Below are positions 1 to 10,760 of a stretch of DNA of 26,757 nucleotides, piece by piece. The notes below the pieces were generated by a model. It did no database searches and was not told the origin of the DNA. It worked only from the letters and a program-made list of their open reading frames with translations. Position numbers and translations under genes: made by a program. Position 1 is the first letter of the stretch. The number at the start of each line of letters is the position of its first letter. This stretch comes from Trachelipus rathkii (taxonomy: Eukaryota; Arthropoda; Malacostraca; Isopoda; Trachelipodidae). Where the stretch lies: NCBI GenBank assembly GCA_015478945.1, contig JABUQX010002716.1, forward strand, positions 1-26,757, written 5' to 3'.

Positions 1-19
1 AACTTCCAGATGACATTTT

Positions 20-115
20 TTGGGGCAGGCGGATTGGACTAGTGGTAGAGCCTCCTGTAAATTGTCTAAAACGGCGACGCTGTTGTCGGTTGTTATGGTT
101 CGAGTCTGGCGCGAG
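20..115 (+). repeat. tRNA-derived SINE-like head (degenerate tRNA promoter)
   Basis: An A-box-like motif (TGGACTAGTGG, starting near 35) is followed by a good B-box (GGTTCGAGTCT, 97-107), the internal RNA polymerase III promoter pair of tRNA genes. The boxes are about 62 bases apart, longer than in an ordinary intronless tRNA. The bases flanking the B-box form only a partial T-stem, and the sequence after it does not pair with a plausible acceptor strand. A tRNA-derived SINE head or tRNA pseudogene therefore fits better than a working tRNA. The 3' boundary of any SINE body was not identified. Confidence 0.4.
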
Positions 116-2949
116 TGAAATCTTTTCGTCTTATTATTGCAAATTTAATGGCAAACAAGCATGTTGTGCGCCATGTCGGCGTAATTGACTATGGTCGGTT
201 GGTCTCCGTAATTGATCCCCCCCCCCACTCTCATATCTCAGCACCTCAAGTAATAATACCTGAGTGTTAAGCCCCAGTAGAGGGTAGTTTACCAATCACC
301 TTTTTTGGATTAAATAAGTAATCGTGAGAGTTTATCAAAATATATAGCGTATGATATCTATGAGATAGCAGTGATGAATTTGTATAAAACTTACAAAGTG
401 TACCTTATATTTTATGAGGAGAAAGGGCGGATTTAGTGAGATCACTAGATGGTACGAAGCTCTCTACTGTACATATGTCTAATGCATGAGCGAACACGCT
501 ATTATATTGTCGGTGTGTTCTGAGAGTCTCACCTGAGGCTGAAGTTAAAATTTTTTTTATCGTCTATAATTATTGAAATTTGTCTCAACAATAATATGTT
601 GTGGTGCCTATAGTTATGTAACTAGTGAGTATGCCTTATGTGCTCATATTTGATAAAACCCAGTAAGCACTCCCCAGGTATAAGTGAAATATTGACGTAT
701 TGTTAAGCCCTAAGCAGGAGGTTTGAAGCCCCATTCTCTTAGTGAATATATTATATGCACTATTTCTAATATATATATATATCAATATATAAATAAATAT
801 ATAGAATTAAAAATAAAAATACCTATTGAAAAGATAGATACGTTTCTTATTGGAATGAATATATACCTTTTGTGAGTGACATCTATTTTATTTTAATTTA
901 GAAAAAAAATACCATACAAAAAACTTTTCTTGGTGGGGGTGTAAGAATTTTTGTGAGGATTTCTGACATTCTTTTACCACAAAAATGTTCACAATCATTA
1001 ATAATCTAGAATTATTTCATCTTAAAAAATCATATTATATTTCACGATAATGAGCACCGCTAGTTTAGAGTACTAATAGAGTAAATACTGTGACATACAC
1101 GATTTTATCACAGCAGTGAGGTGTGTGTTAAATCTCATTCGAGTAGCGAATGAAGGGATTCACAGTATATCTTATATTGTATCCAAACACACACTCGGAG
1201 TGAGTGCAGCTAAATATAACATTATTATATCGCCATAATATACGTGTTTAAGTCAAGAATATATATGACACTATAAGTGTTTGTGTGATTCAGTTATATA
1301 ATAAGTGGCTCATATTATCCAGAACATATATTTACCCTTACAAGAGATATGTATATATTCAAATAAGAGATACTCTAATTCTGTATATTGTTATACACTA
1401 TTATTTGTGAGTATGTGCCAATACTATGTATTCATCACGTGCATAGATCGCACGAGTCAAAGGTGGATTTTCGGATATTAGGAGATACACACACATTCCA
1501 CAAACTACATCGTAGTATTCTAATTATGTTATATCACCATCAACTCCAAACACATGGTGCGCGAGTATAAAGTAGCGTTATAATGGATCTGATCTGTACT
1601 TAATTCACATTAGAATAATTGTATATACATAACACCTTTTACTATACACATTGTTTTAATTTATGGTAGACAAGTTATCCTTTACTATATTTGTGGAATA
1701 TTTAATGTAGATGAGTGATTTTTATCTAATTCATAGGACGCGAGATAAACATTTTTCCTTTACACTATTCTACTTATGTGTTTAGTATCAGTAAAGTAAT
1801 CTGATGTTCGAAGTATACTAACTGAAATGGTGAACGAAATACCGCTGAAACGAACTTTATCTCATATTAGCGATATACTCTGTTATAGCTTCATCCTGTG
1901 TGAGAGCTGTTAGCATCTCATTCCCTCATATATACCATAGTTTTTATCTATTACTACCACATACTAAATGAGTAAAAATATAAGCGGAGCATATATATAT
2001 TAATGAATATCTATAGTTACTAGTCGTGGTTACTCAATGTGAGAAATATAATGATACAACTCACGGAGCCTATTTTAGCTGTTATTGATGCTTATATTTA
2101 CCTCACCATTATATTGTTTCCTTATTACTGCACTATATCTATATGTTATTATAAAACTATATACATAAATACTAGGAATTATAATGAATACTGTAGACAT
2201 ATTGAAAATACACAATAATACGATATCTATGTTGATAATAAGAAATTCACTATTGAGGTAGTGCTTATATATATATATAGAATAAACAACGTAAATCAAA
2301 CTACACATATTATTTGGCGAGATCTCATAATTTTTAATATTACTTATAACTGTTTCCATATATCGAAGCATCCTAATAATTTGAGCGAGGAGTATAAATA
2401 TAGGGTCTAAGAGTTTATATTGTTTAGTTGGTTTCGTGAATATTCTCAATAACTCTCAATTAATGCTTGCTCTCTGCAGATGATCTTTATTATCCTCTTG
2501 TAAACTCTCATGATTTCATTGGTGTATATATTCATGGTTGTACTTAATAACTTTGAATCTTGGTATTCTTGACCTATAATGCTTAAAACGTAGTGCACTT
2601 ATCTTGATCAAGTTATGAGACCGATATTTATATTATAAAAACTTTTATTCTTTCTCATATATTCTTATATTTCTTGAAATATAATTGTTTACCTTGATCT
2701 TTATATCACTTCCAATTCGAATAAGAACATACCTCTCATTTATTTTTGAGTGTGAGTTCATGAATTCCACCTAGAGACTGTCTTAGAAATTGCAATATTC
2801 CTCATCCTTATGCCTCTCACTCCCGCACCCAGTACCTGCCGTCCGCTTTCCGCTCTAACCCATCCTTATACTTAAGGGAACATAACTATTTTTCTTATTC
2901 AGAATATTTTTGCTACTGATGTGCTTTCAGGCTCGCTTCAGTCCGCCGG
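116..2949. other. AT-rich unique DNA, no gene recognised
   Basis: No coding region is supported. The short open frames here have the composition of random AT-rich DNA and no recognisable motifs. There is a C homopolymer near 218-228 and short TA runs near 769-783 and 2265-2279. No tandem array, terminal inverted repeat or tRNA-like structure was seen. Confidence 0.6.
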
Positions 2950-3500
2950 CTATACCTCGAGCAAATCCGGGGGCTCCGGGGCTCTAATTCATCCAGGCTT
3001 CGCTGAGGTTTTAGTGGGCAACCTAATTGGCGAAAATTTTGTAGTTTTGAGTGCACAGTTCGTTGTTTGGAGGTAAAACTAGATTGAGCTTGTGTGGTTC
3101 ACACTAAAAAATATTTCCTTGAGAAAAAGAGAGTTGTACCAAATATGCTCCTGCTTCCGGCTCCGGACTCCGACGTAAAGGGATTAACAGTAGCCAACTA
3201 TGTTGAAAATTTTGTTTCAGGACATGTCTATTTGTGGAGAAGTAGGAATTTACTTTGTGCGTAGATCAAAAAGATAAATAGTTTTACTGCTATGCCTTAA
3301 AGATTATAAGAACTTTGTTAATGCACAATGTCATTCCGCGACGCTCTGAATCGCGAATAATGACTTAGCTCTATCTCTCTGTGTGCATCGTCTGCTCGGC
3401 TCCCGTGCAGACTCCGGCTCCGGCTCTCTCGGCCTCCGGCCCGGCCCTCCGGTATCCTGACTAAGGTTTAACTTAGTGTTTATTGGTTCGCAGACACTTC
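2950..3500. repeat. Diverged CTCCGG-rich repeat modules
   Basis: GC-rich clusters built on the hexamer CTCCGG occur near 2975-2995, 3156-3172 and 3410-3455, within otherwise AT-rich DNA. The first two are followed, after about 40 bases, by similar text: a CAAC block, then AAAATTTTGT, then a TTTG/TGGAG block. The third cluster shares only the GC-rich part. This looks like diverged copies of one repeat, spaced roughly 180 and 250 bases apart. Copy boundaries are unclear and the family was not identified. Confidence 0.35.
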
Positions 3501-4303
3501 TTTTGAGAGCACACTAATGAATAACTTAATTATTTGTTTTAACCTTAGGAACACAATAATTTTAAATTTAAAAGCGCTAGCTTTTGTGTGATGCACCATA
3601 GACTTAAAATTCTTATATGTAGGACATCCTTGATACTTTCCGGCTCTCCAGATCGGCGTCATGGATATTCCGGTATCCAATCATAGAGACTTCTTTATGA
3701 GTTCATCTCTAAATTTCGTTCATAATTTGTCTCAAGCATACTCTATCGATTAATTGATACTCTATTGCTTTCTCACTCCTTATTCTTATAAAAGATATTT
3801 TCTTTTTTTGTATAGAAGAGTGATTATACTACCTAGTTCATCGAGCGCATCCACGTGTACGCGTGATATCCGTTGTATCCAGGCTCTCGAACTAACGTTG
3901 TTTGTCCTCGTGTACTAATTAGTCTCAACATAATTTTGATTCAGTGCGCTCTTTTCCCTATATTCTTTGGTAAATTATAAATTTCTATATATGTTAAAAC
4001 ATAGTGTATTTGTGTGTTGAACAAATACTTTATTATGTTCTTAGTCTCTGATCAGTCCGTTGGCAGTATGTTGATTAGTAAAACGTTGATTGGTCATTAT
4101 TAGGAGTGTGAGTGCGAGTAGTCTGGAGAAGTTTGTTGCGATATATTTTTCGTGTAGTAGAATATACGTTTAAAGTATTTGATTCTCTGTATTTAGACTT
4201 TAGCTGTTTTCCAGTTTGCGAATATTTTGTGCAATAGACAATAGGTGTGTGTGGTTTAGTTTAATGGTAACGATGTGACATTATCAACATTTTGACCAAG
4301 TAG
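3501..4303. other. AT-rich DNA, nothing recognised
   Basis: No supported gene, RNA or repeat. A 66-codon open frame on the minus strand (3480-3680) has no recognisable motif and overlaps the edge of the CTCCGG-rich modules. It is treated as chance. Confidence 0.5.
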
Positions 4304-4925
4304 TTCACTTTTTTTCTAAGCATCTATTGTTCCTGGTACGATCGTCTGTATGATTGTCTTTCAAAAATTCCTGCTCTAAAAAAAAGGACTTTCCTTTCTT
4401 TTTTACAACTACATCTTACATTCTGTGTTGTAAAGTCTAAAACAGTATAGCAGGCAGCAATATCAAGTTGATTATTAGTTTGTTTAGTATGTTCTTTAAA
4501 TGTAACAAGGTTTGAAATTAATGCTTTTCGATCTTTTCTTTCTATAGACGCACTATCTGTTATAACAATAATTGTCGGTACCTTGTCATGGATAAGCTTT
4601 TATCATTTGTAAAATTCGGGTTTTATAGAAACTACAGGATAGAAGCTTTAACCATCTATTTTCAATTTTCTTAGCTAAAATATAAGATATTTCACTTACA
4701 GTTGGCTTCCTTCGATGATGTATCTGGTTTGAGGTTACTTCTTACAAGAAAAGAGTACTTCATTACATCTTCATATGTTGGCAACATTACTTCATTTAAA
4801 TCATTAAAACTTCCGAAAATAGGACATTCCACAATTTGTCTAGAGTTAATTTGTTTCGACAGGGCCATTTTGTTACTCAATAGTAATAGCAACGATAAAC
4901 AAACTCTCAAAATATACCGTACCAC
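4304..4925 (-). pseudogene. Frameshifted copy of an uncharacterised arthropod-type protein family
   Basis: Reading the minus strand, a natural start is the ATG at 4868-4866 (context AACAAAATGG), followed by a segment with PIFGSF and LPTYEDVMKY and ending in SSKEANC. A one-base shift near 4695 leads straight into TVSEISYILAKKIENRW. Further shifts give KASIL, RILQMIKAY, HDK, NQLDIAACY, then RCSCKKERKV and EQEFLKDNHTDDRT, with a stop near 4304. The motif order (a LPTYEDV segment, TVSEIS, W-x-KASI, a YHDK-like block, DIAAC, a Cys-rich CxC block, EQEFL) matches, from memory, a multicopy family of predicted arthropod proteins of unknown function. At least four frame changes in about 600 bases indicate a pseudogene, or a transposon-related relic. 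Indel errors in the assembly are a less likely alternative. Confidence 0.6.
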
Positions 4926-6091
4926 TTACATTGACTCTGAAGTCTGAACTCGGTGAACTGTGCTCAGGAACTAGCGACCACAGCCAGGCTAACGAATACA
5001 CAATTGCACATTGAACACAAATCGCACGCAGCGCCATATTTCAGTCAAAATATATATTTTTGACACTTATTTTTTTTATCCTCACCCTAAAATTAAAACC
5101 CTAAAAAAAAACAAAAAAAAACGTTTGTTCTATCAATAAAGAGGTCATAAAAAGTATGAACTTTTGTAATTGGACTTTTATAGTTGAAATAAGAAACGAG
5201 AGAGAAAGGTTGAAATAGAGCAAAAAATTTCAAATTTATGAAATGTTATCGTACTTGCGGCACCTCAAGACATGTTCCGATTACCATCAAATTTTATTTT
5301 TGTCTTTTTTACATCAAAAGGCAACTTTCCGAACTATTAGAAATTTAAAAAACTATATATTTCGTTCCACCCTATTGTACATACCTTGTTCCATTTTTCC
5401 CTCTGTATATGTTTTTGTAACAGTTTTTTGAAGCGGATCATTTTATCGTCTCTTCTTCGATTTTGGCAAATTTGCAGTAAAGTAGGGAAATTTATACCTG
5501 CGTTTTTGTACAAAACAATTTAATAAATCATCTTATGATTTTGAGTTTCTTTTTTACCGATTGGATCAGTTGCGTTTTACTCGGAAAACATTGCATACAG
5601 TTACTACCTGTATTGTTTGTTTGTCAGTTGTTGTTTTTCAGTATCGTTTTGGCAGTAGTTGCATTCGCTCACTGGGACGCCTGCTGAAGGAATATTACTT
5701 CATCACTCGTATTCTAGGTAGGTTTGATACCGTTAAGAGATTTTTTACTAATTTCTGATCTCTACTTTTCATTTATACTCTTAAGTAATTCAGGTCTTAT
5801 TATTTCTGGTCTCCGTTACAGTTATAGTAATTTAGGTATTAAGTGGGAAAGACAAACTTTTTTTTATTGGGAATATTTTTGTTTGCTAGTTGTTGTACCC
5901 TTCAAGACGTCATTGCTATCCTCCAATTTCTCCTCCCATTCCCCCCCCCCCCCCAGTGCAACACGTTTATTTTTTTTTGGCGTGCACTCTCCCTTCCCTT
6001 ACAACGTAATTCCGATACTCCCGTTCCGATGAATCTCTGGGCTCAGCCTGCTGTGGTGTCACAATACCTCAGGATAGCCCGTTTCTTGTAG
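4926..6091. other. AT-rich DNA, no gene recognised
   Basis: No supported coding region. Overlapping short open frames on the plus strand (5243-6091) lack recognisable motifs. There is a C homopolymer of about 14 bases near 5941-5954, and A-rich runs occur near 5100-5130. Confidence 0.5.
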
Positions 6092-6333
6092 GAAGTAAGT
6101 AATTAAGTAAGTACCAGTAAGTACCGGTAAATACCGGTAACTAAGTAAATAAAGTAAGTAAGTATAAAGTAAGTAAGTAAGTAAGTATAAAGTAAGTAAG
6201 TAAGTATAAAGTAAGTAAGTATAAAGTAAGTAAGTAAGTAAGTGAGTAAGTAAGTAAGTAAGTAAGTAAGTAAATAAGTAAATAAGTAAGTAAGAAAGTA
6301 AGTAAAGTAAAGTAAAGTAGTAAAGTAAAGTAG

Positions 6334-6334
<1 letters not shown>
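6092..6334. repeat. (GTAA)n microsatellite with GTATAAA interruptions
   Basis: A tetranucleotide array of GTAA units with recurring GTATAAA and GTAAA variants, so higher-order blocks such as (GTAA)3-GTATAAA recur inside it. It degrades to GTAAA/GTAGTAAA before the adjoining AT array. Confidence 0.9.
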
Positions 6335-6418
<84 letters not shown>

Positions 6419-6447
6419 ATATATTTATATATAAATAATATATTATG

Positions 6448-6494
<47 letters not shown>
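6335..6494. repeat. (AT)n microsatellite
   Basis: Nearly uninterrupted AT dinucleotides, with short breaks near 6364 and 6405-6450. It lies directly beyond the (GAAA)n tail of the neighbouring LINE. Open frames of alternating Ile/Tyr in this stretch are artefacts. Confidence 0.95.
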
Positions 6495-6496
<2 letters not shown>

Positions 6497-6529
6497 CTTT
6501 CTTTCTTTCTTTCTTCACCTTCCTCTTTG

Positions 6530-6543
6530 CCCCACGATTGGGG
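6530..6543 (-). other. Putative 3'-terminal hairpin of the LINE
   Basis: CCCCA and TGGGG arms (5 bp) enclose a four-base loop, about 15 bases before the (GAAA)n tail of the element. Some LINE clades use a 3' stem-loop as the recognition site for their reverse transcriptase. Whether this family does is inference. Confidence 0.35.
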
Positions 6544-6732
6544 GTAAGGTGCTGTACAAGCATCGGAAAAGAAAAGCAGTAGGAGAACATGACAAAACGT
6601 CGAAAAGAAAGCCCAGCCTTACCGCCCCCTCTGTAGCCATTATTAGTGAGAGCTCGTACAGACAGAAAATCCACCCTAGAGCATCATAGGACCGCGACGG
6701 ACCCTCACTATGGTAAATCGTCAATGTAAGGG

Positions 6733-9712
6733 TCATCCCCTGGCCCAGGTGGGCAGCAACCATGCCCCCATACAAACCCCCGCATTCTCTCCTATCATGC
6801 CCTTTATTCTCGCCTCTGCCAAACTCACATTTCTCTCCTTCAGACATTCGTTCACCGACTCAATCCACTTTCTCTTCGGTCTCCCAGCCGGTCGGTTCCC
6901 AACACACTCACCACTATACATCCGCTTAACCAATCGAACCTATCATTCATCCTTTCCACATGACGCAAAGCCAATCTCAACATTACTTTCATTTATTCTC
7001 TATTTACGCCTTTCTTCACACCGCACCACTCTCTAAATACGTTCATTCCTCATTCTTTATAAAATCAATTCTTCTCACACCTAGCACACCCCTAAGATTG
7101 TCGCATCTGAACACATTGAATCTTAGATCTTACTTCTTATTCCAGACATAGTCTCACTAACATACAATAAACACAGGTTAACAACATACCCTCATGTAGA
7201 CCCTAGCACACTCAAGACTTAGTCCTTTGCATCACCAACGATTTAATTGCACCAGCCACTTTCCTCATTCACACTTTCCTACATACACTCTGTCATCCGT
7301 CCGTTTCCCCTTCTATCCAACATATAACCCTAAATATTAAAACTCAGACACTTGTTCTAGCTGCTCACCATCTAAAATACTTACACTGAGGAGTGTCCCT
7401 CAACTCACAACATAAACCTTAAACTCTTATTTCACGTTTACCTTTCAGGCCCCTCCTTTTTACAACACCCTGCAAATCTCTCTAAACCAATCCTCTCAAA
7501 CTCTCTTCAGATTCGCCAACACAGAACCAAATCATCCGCATATTAATAGGTTAGGGCACCCTCCACTCAACTCCATTCTTCATCCATCATTCTAAACACC
7601 ATTTCCTGCCATCTCCACCTCAATTTCTTTCATAACCCCATCCATATACAAATTGAATAACCAAGGGAGACATAACACATCCCTGTCTTACTCCGCCTAA
7701 TTAATCCTAAACCAATCACCATTGGCACACCATTTTTCTTACACACGCTTCAACTATCGTCATACATATACTTTTGATATCCATTCAGAGCCTACCACCA
7801 AACACCATAATCACTAACACTTGCCATAGGCTTCCCTATAACTCTATCATACGCTGTTTGCAAATCCATAAACCTAAAATACAATTTAATTCTTCTTCTC
7901 CCTCATTTTTTCAATCATTTGTTTTCAATGTAAAGATTTGATCCACACATCCTCTAACCACTCCTAAACGCACCTTGTTCTTCACCAATCAGTCCTTCAG
8001 TCACTGACGCCACCTCTTTTCGGACCAAAATCCGAGCATTACCTTCCCTACAACCTCAGTAAACTTTATTTCCCCTATAATTTCTCAGTTCCCCTTTTCT
8101 CCCTTAACCCTTATAATAAGGGTACTATTACCGCTCTCCTCCACTCCCTTGGAACTATACCCTTTATAAACGCTTTATTACACAACTTCCAAATCCAATC
8201 AAATCACCATCTCGCCTCCCGTTCTTATCCTTTCACCAGCAATTTCATCTATACATGCAGATTTACCAAATTCTTCAACTTTTTCACTCTCCCAATTACC
8301 TCCTCCTTACTAATAACCTCAATCCCCAAATACCTATTCGCTTCTTGCACCATCCATGAACTTATCAAAGTCTATCATATCCAAACCCTCTTCATCTTCA
8401 GTAGGTTTAGTGCAAGATTCTCCAGAAGTGTTCTTTCCATACTCCTCTCACACCTATTTCATCAGTTAAGAAAGTACCATCCCTATTTCATTATTCTAAG
8501 CAGATACCTTATTCTCAATTCTTAACCTTTCGCGCTTCCTTCCAGAAGAGCTTCCCTATTCCCTTGTAAGTCCCCTTCATCCTCCTTCCAAACTGTTCAT
8601 TTACTCTTTCTTTCTCCCCTCCCTAGGTTCACCTTTTAGTATTTCTCTTTTTCCTCCTTTATATAATTCCAAGCCATCTTTCTTTTGAGTCTTCATACAT
8701 TTGCTTTTAGTACATTCAAACGCTTCTTTTTTACCTTTAACCGCTTTCATCCCTCTTCATTCCACCATTCACTGTTAACATTGTTACTTCCTATTTTAGC
8801 ACATCCCCATACTTCCTTTGCACTACTAACAATTTCTTTCCTTTATTTGCCCCAGATTTGTTCAGTATCAACTTGTTCACATTCAACCGTTTTAATAGCG
8901 AGCGCTCTTACATACTATCCTTATTAATCTTGCTCATTAACTTCTCACTCTTAATTTTAACCTACTTCCTTTCGTATCACCGCTCCTCTCCATCCAAGCC
9001 CCACAATTATTTTACATAGAACAACATATTGATCCGATAATCGCGCAATTCCTAAACCCTTGATACTGAATTTAACATCCAACACATACTTCACATCTCC
9101 TTCTTCACCAACATAAATCAATCATACTTTTCACTTCGATACAATCTCTACCTACAACAAAACATCCAACTCTAGTAAACTTATGGATACTCTTGTGTTT
9201 AAAGAAAGTATTACCTTACCACACATACTCTCATCTTCAGCAGAAATTCAATCACCTTCCTAACCAAAATTCTCATTTTCTCCGCCACCCCAAAACCACC
9301 TGTTATAACCCATCCCTTTTTTGATCACCTACCAACCATTCAGGTCCCCAAAACTATCAATCTGAAGCTCCTAATCACCCCATCCAGAAACATCATTCAG
9401 ATAATCCCAAAAAATCGTACTCTCCTTCAACGTTTCCCCTCAGATGGACCATAACGTCACAACCACACATACTTTGACCTTTTCAAACTTAAATTTAACC
9501 ATTAGAAAATTCTAGGACTCACACAATCAAGTCTACCATAGCTTCATACCAAAGGTCACTCATCAAAAGTCTACCATAGCTTCGTACTCCTTCTCTTCCT
9601 CTCTCATTCTCTCTTCCACACCAGCACGACAACATTTCAACACACCACACCACTCATTTTCAGCTTTTCCTTTCATCTTTGTTTCCAGTCACAGCGAGAA
9701 AATCAAATTTAA
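6733..9712 (-). pseudogene. LINE ORF2 relic: endonuclease, reverse transcriptase and C-terminal domain
   Basis: The frames are interrupted many times, but signature blocks appear in the right order on the minus strand. Near 9650-9710 is an endonuclease block reading FLAVT then TKMKGKAENEW. Near 8755-8775 is the linker block WWNEE. Near 7960-8010 is GEEQGAFRSG, then RGCVDQIFTLK after a frame change. Near 7850-7880 is FMDLQTAYDRV with the first catalytic Asp. Near 7640-7690 is GGVRQGCVMSP followed, one frame over, by FNLYMDGVMKE. At 7522-7542 is YADDLVL, the catalytic YxDD box. The 3'-proximal segment at 6733-6933 reads VKRMYSGECVG then GRPKRKWIESV. Stops and frameshifts between nearly all blocks make this copy non-functional. 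Confidence 0.8.
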
Positions 9713-9715
9713 TAT

Positions 9716-9805
9716 ATATATAATATATATATATATAAATATATATATATATATTATATATATATATATATATATAATATTATATATATATATTATATAT
9801 ATATA

Positions 9806-9843
<38 letters not shown>

Positions 9844-9870
9844 TATATTATAATATATTTATATAGATGA
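9716..9870. repeat. (AT)n microsatellite
   Basis: Interrupted AT dinucleotide array abutting the 5'-truncated end of the decayed LINE. Confidence 0.95.
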
Positions 9871-9879
9871 AATATTTAC

Positions 9880-10760
9880 CTGGTGTGGCTTAAATCTTCT
9901 TATTCTTGTTCTTAAGAATCTGGGCTTTTCGCTAACGAGGTTTTCCCTCATCTCTATTCATCATAATTTCCTGTTGTGGATACCTTTTCAATAACCCTGG
10001 TTATAAGCTTGATTTGGGATACTTGCTTTCATAGGGGAATCAGCATCATAAGATAATCTCCCTGGGGAACAGCATCAACATTTTTCATATTCCTCAGAAC
10101 TCTCTGGCTGATGTTCATACGGTTTAATACGAGGTTCATATTGTTCTTGATAGGGCTTGTAATGGATCATGCTCCTCATATCCTGTAGGTCTCACTAATG
10201 TGGAGTCATTCCTTTCGAGTTGATATTCGGGTGAAGCGAATGCTGAACGATGTGATTAACATGTGGTTGAAGGTGCCATATTGGGTGGGAGGTTGATGGA
10301 AGAGGAGGTAAAGGTTCGTCACAGGAAGAGCAGGTGGAAGGGCGATAAATGGGCGTCTGATGCACTGAAGGACGATTGGAGGGGAATGAATGGCAATGGT
10401 GGACGATGGAGGGGAGGCCGTGCAATGGTGGACGATGAAGTGGAGGGGATGTGGAGAAGGAGGAGGAGGCCTATTGGAGGCCTATTTAAAGGTGGACCGT
10501 TGATATGAGATAGTGGTGGCTCTTCCTGGGAAATATAGACTCTATTTTCAATAACTGGTTGAGTAAGTGGTGGGCCTCTTTCGTGCATGGAAATTGGGGG
10601 CGGATGGTTAAACATTTGATGAGGTCTAATCGGACCTACTGGAGGAGGAGGTGATGAAAGATCCACATTTGCCACATGCTGAACTGGAGGAGGACGTTGC
10701 TCTATGACTCTTGCAGGAAACTTAGGTCTTTGCATGGATATATATATCAAAGGCCATCAT
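9880..10760 (-). pseudogene. Broken proline-rich coding region, possible host exon
   Basis: On the minus strand an open frame of 143 codons (10750-10319) encodes a Pro/His/Arg-rich segment (for example RPPPVQH, SPPPPVGPIRPH, NGPPLNRPPIG). Protein-like text continues in other frames: CDEPLPPLPSTSHPIWHLQP and NINSKGMTPH (10425-10195), then RPTGYEEHDPLQ, YKPYQEQYEPRIKPYEHQ and ESSEEYEK, down to about 10030. Near 9880 the minus strand reads CAG then GTAAAT, a fair splice donor. One low-complexity protein spread over three frames suggests a decayed host exon or assembly indels. No domain was recognised and the product is unknown. Confidence 0.4.

Larger units (their letters stand above)
6495..9715 (-). 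mobile_element. Decayed non-LTR retrotransposon (LINE), 5'-truncated
   Basis: On the minus strand the element runs from endonuclease remnants near 9650-9712 through reverse transcriptase blocks (about 7520-8010) and a carboxy-terminal GRPKRKW block (6733-6933) to a 3' UTR ending in a small hairpin and a (GAAA)n tail at 6495-6515. The plus strand is strikingly C-rich and G-poor throughout, meaning the element's sense strand is G-rich and C-poor. The 5' end stops within the endonuclease at an AT array, as expected of incomplete target-primed reverse transcription or later loss. Length is about 3.2 kb. I cannot name the clade from the sequence. Confidence 0.8.

Noticed and set aside
20..115. Functional tRNA gene
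   Set aside because: No acceptor stem forms and the T-stem is mismatched.
4684..4700. Splice donor (GTAAGT) at the end of the SSKEANC segment
   Set aside because: The bases continue, one frame over, directly into family-like TVSEIS text, so a frameshift explains the break better than an intron.
4702..4947. Plus-strand 81-codon frame
   Set aside because: It is antisense to the motif-bearing minus-strand pseudogene, and the minus-strand motifs are much stronger.
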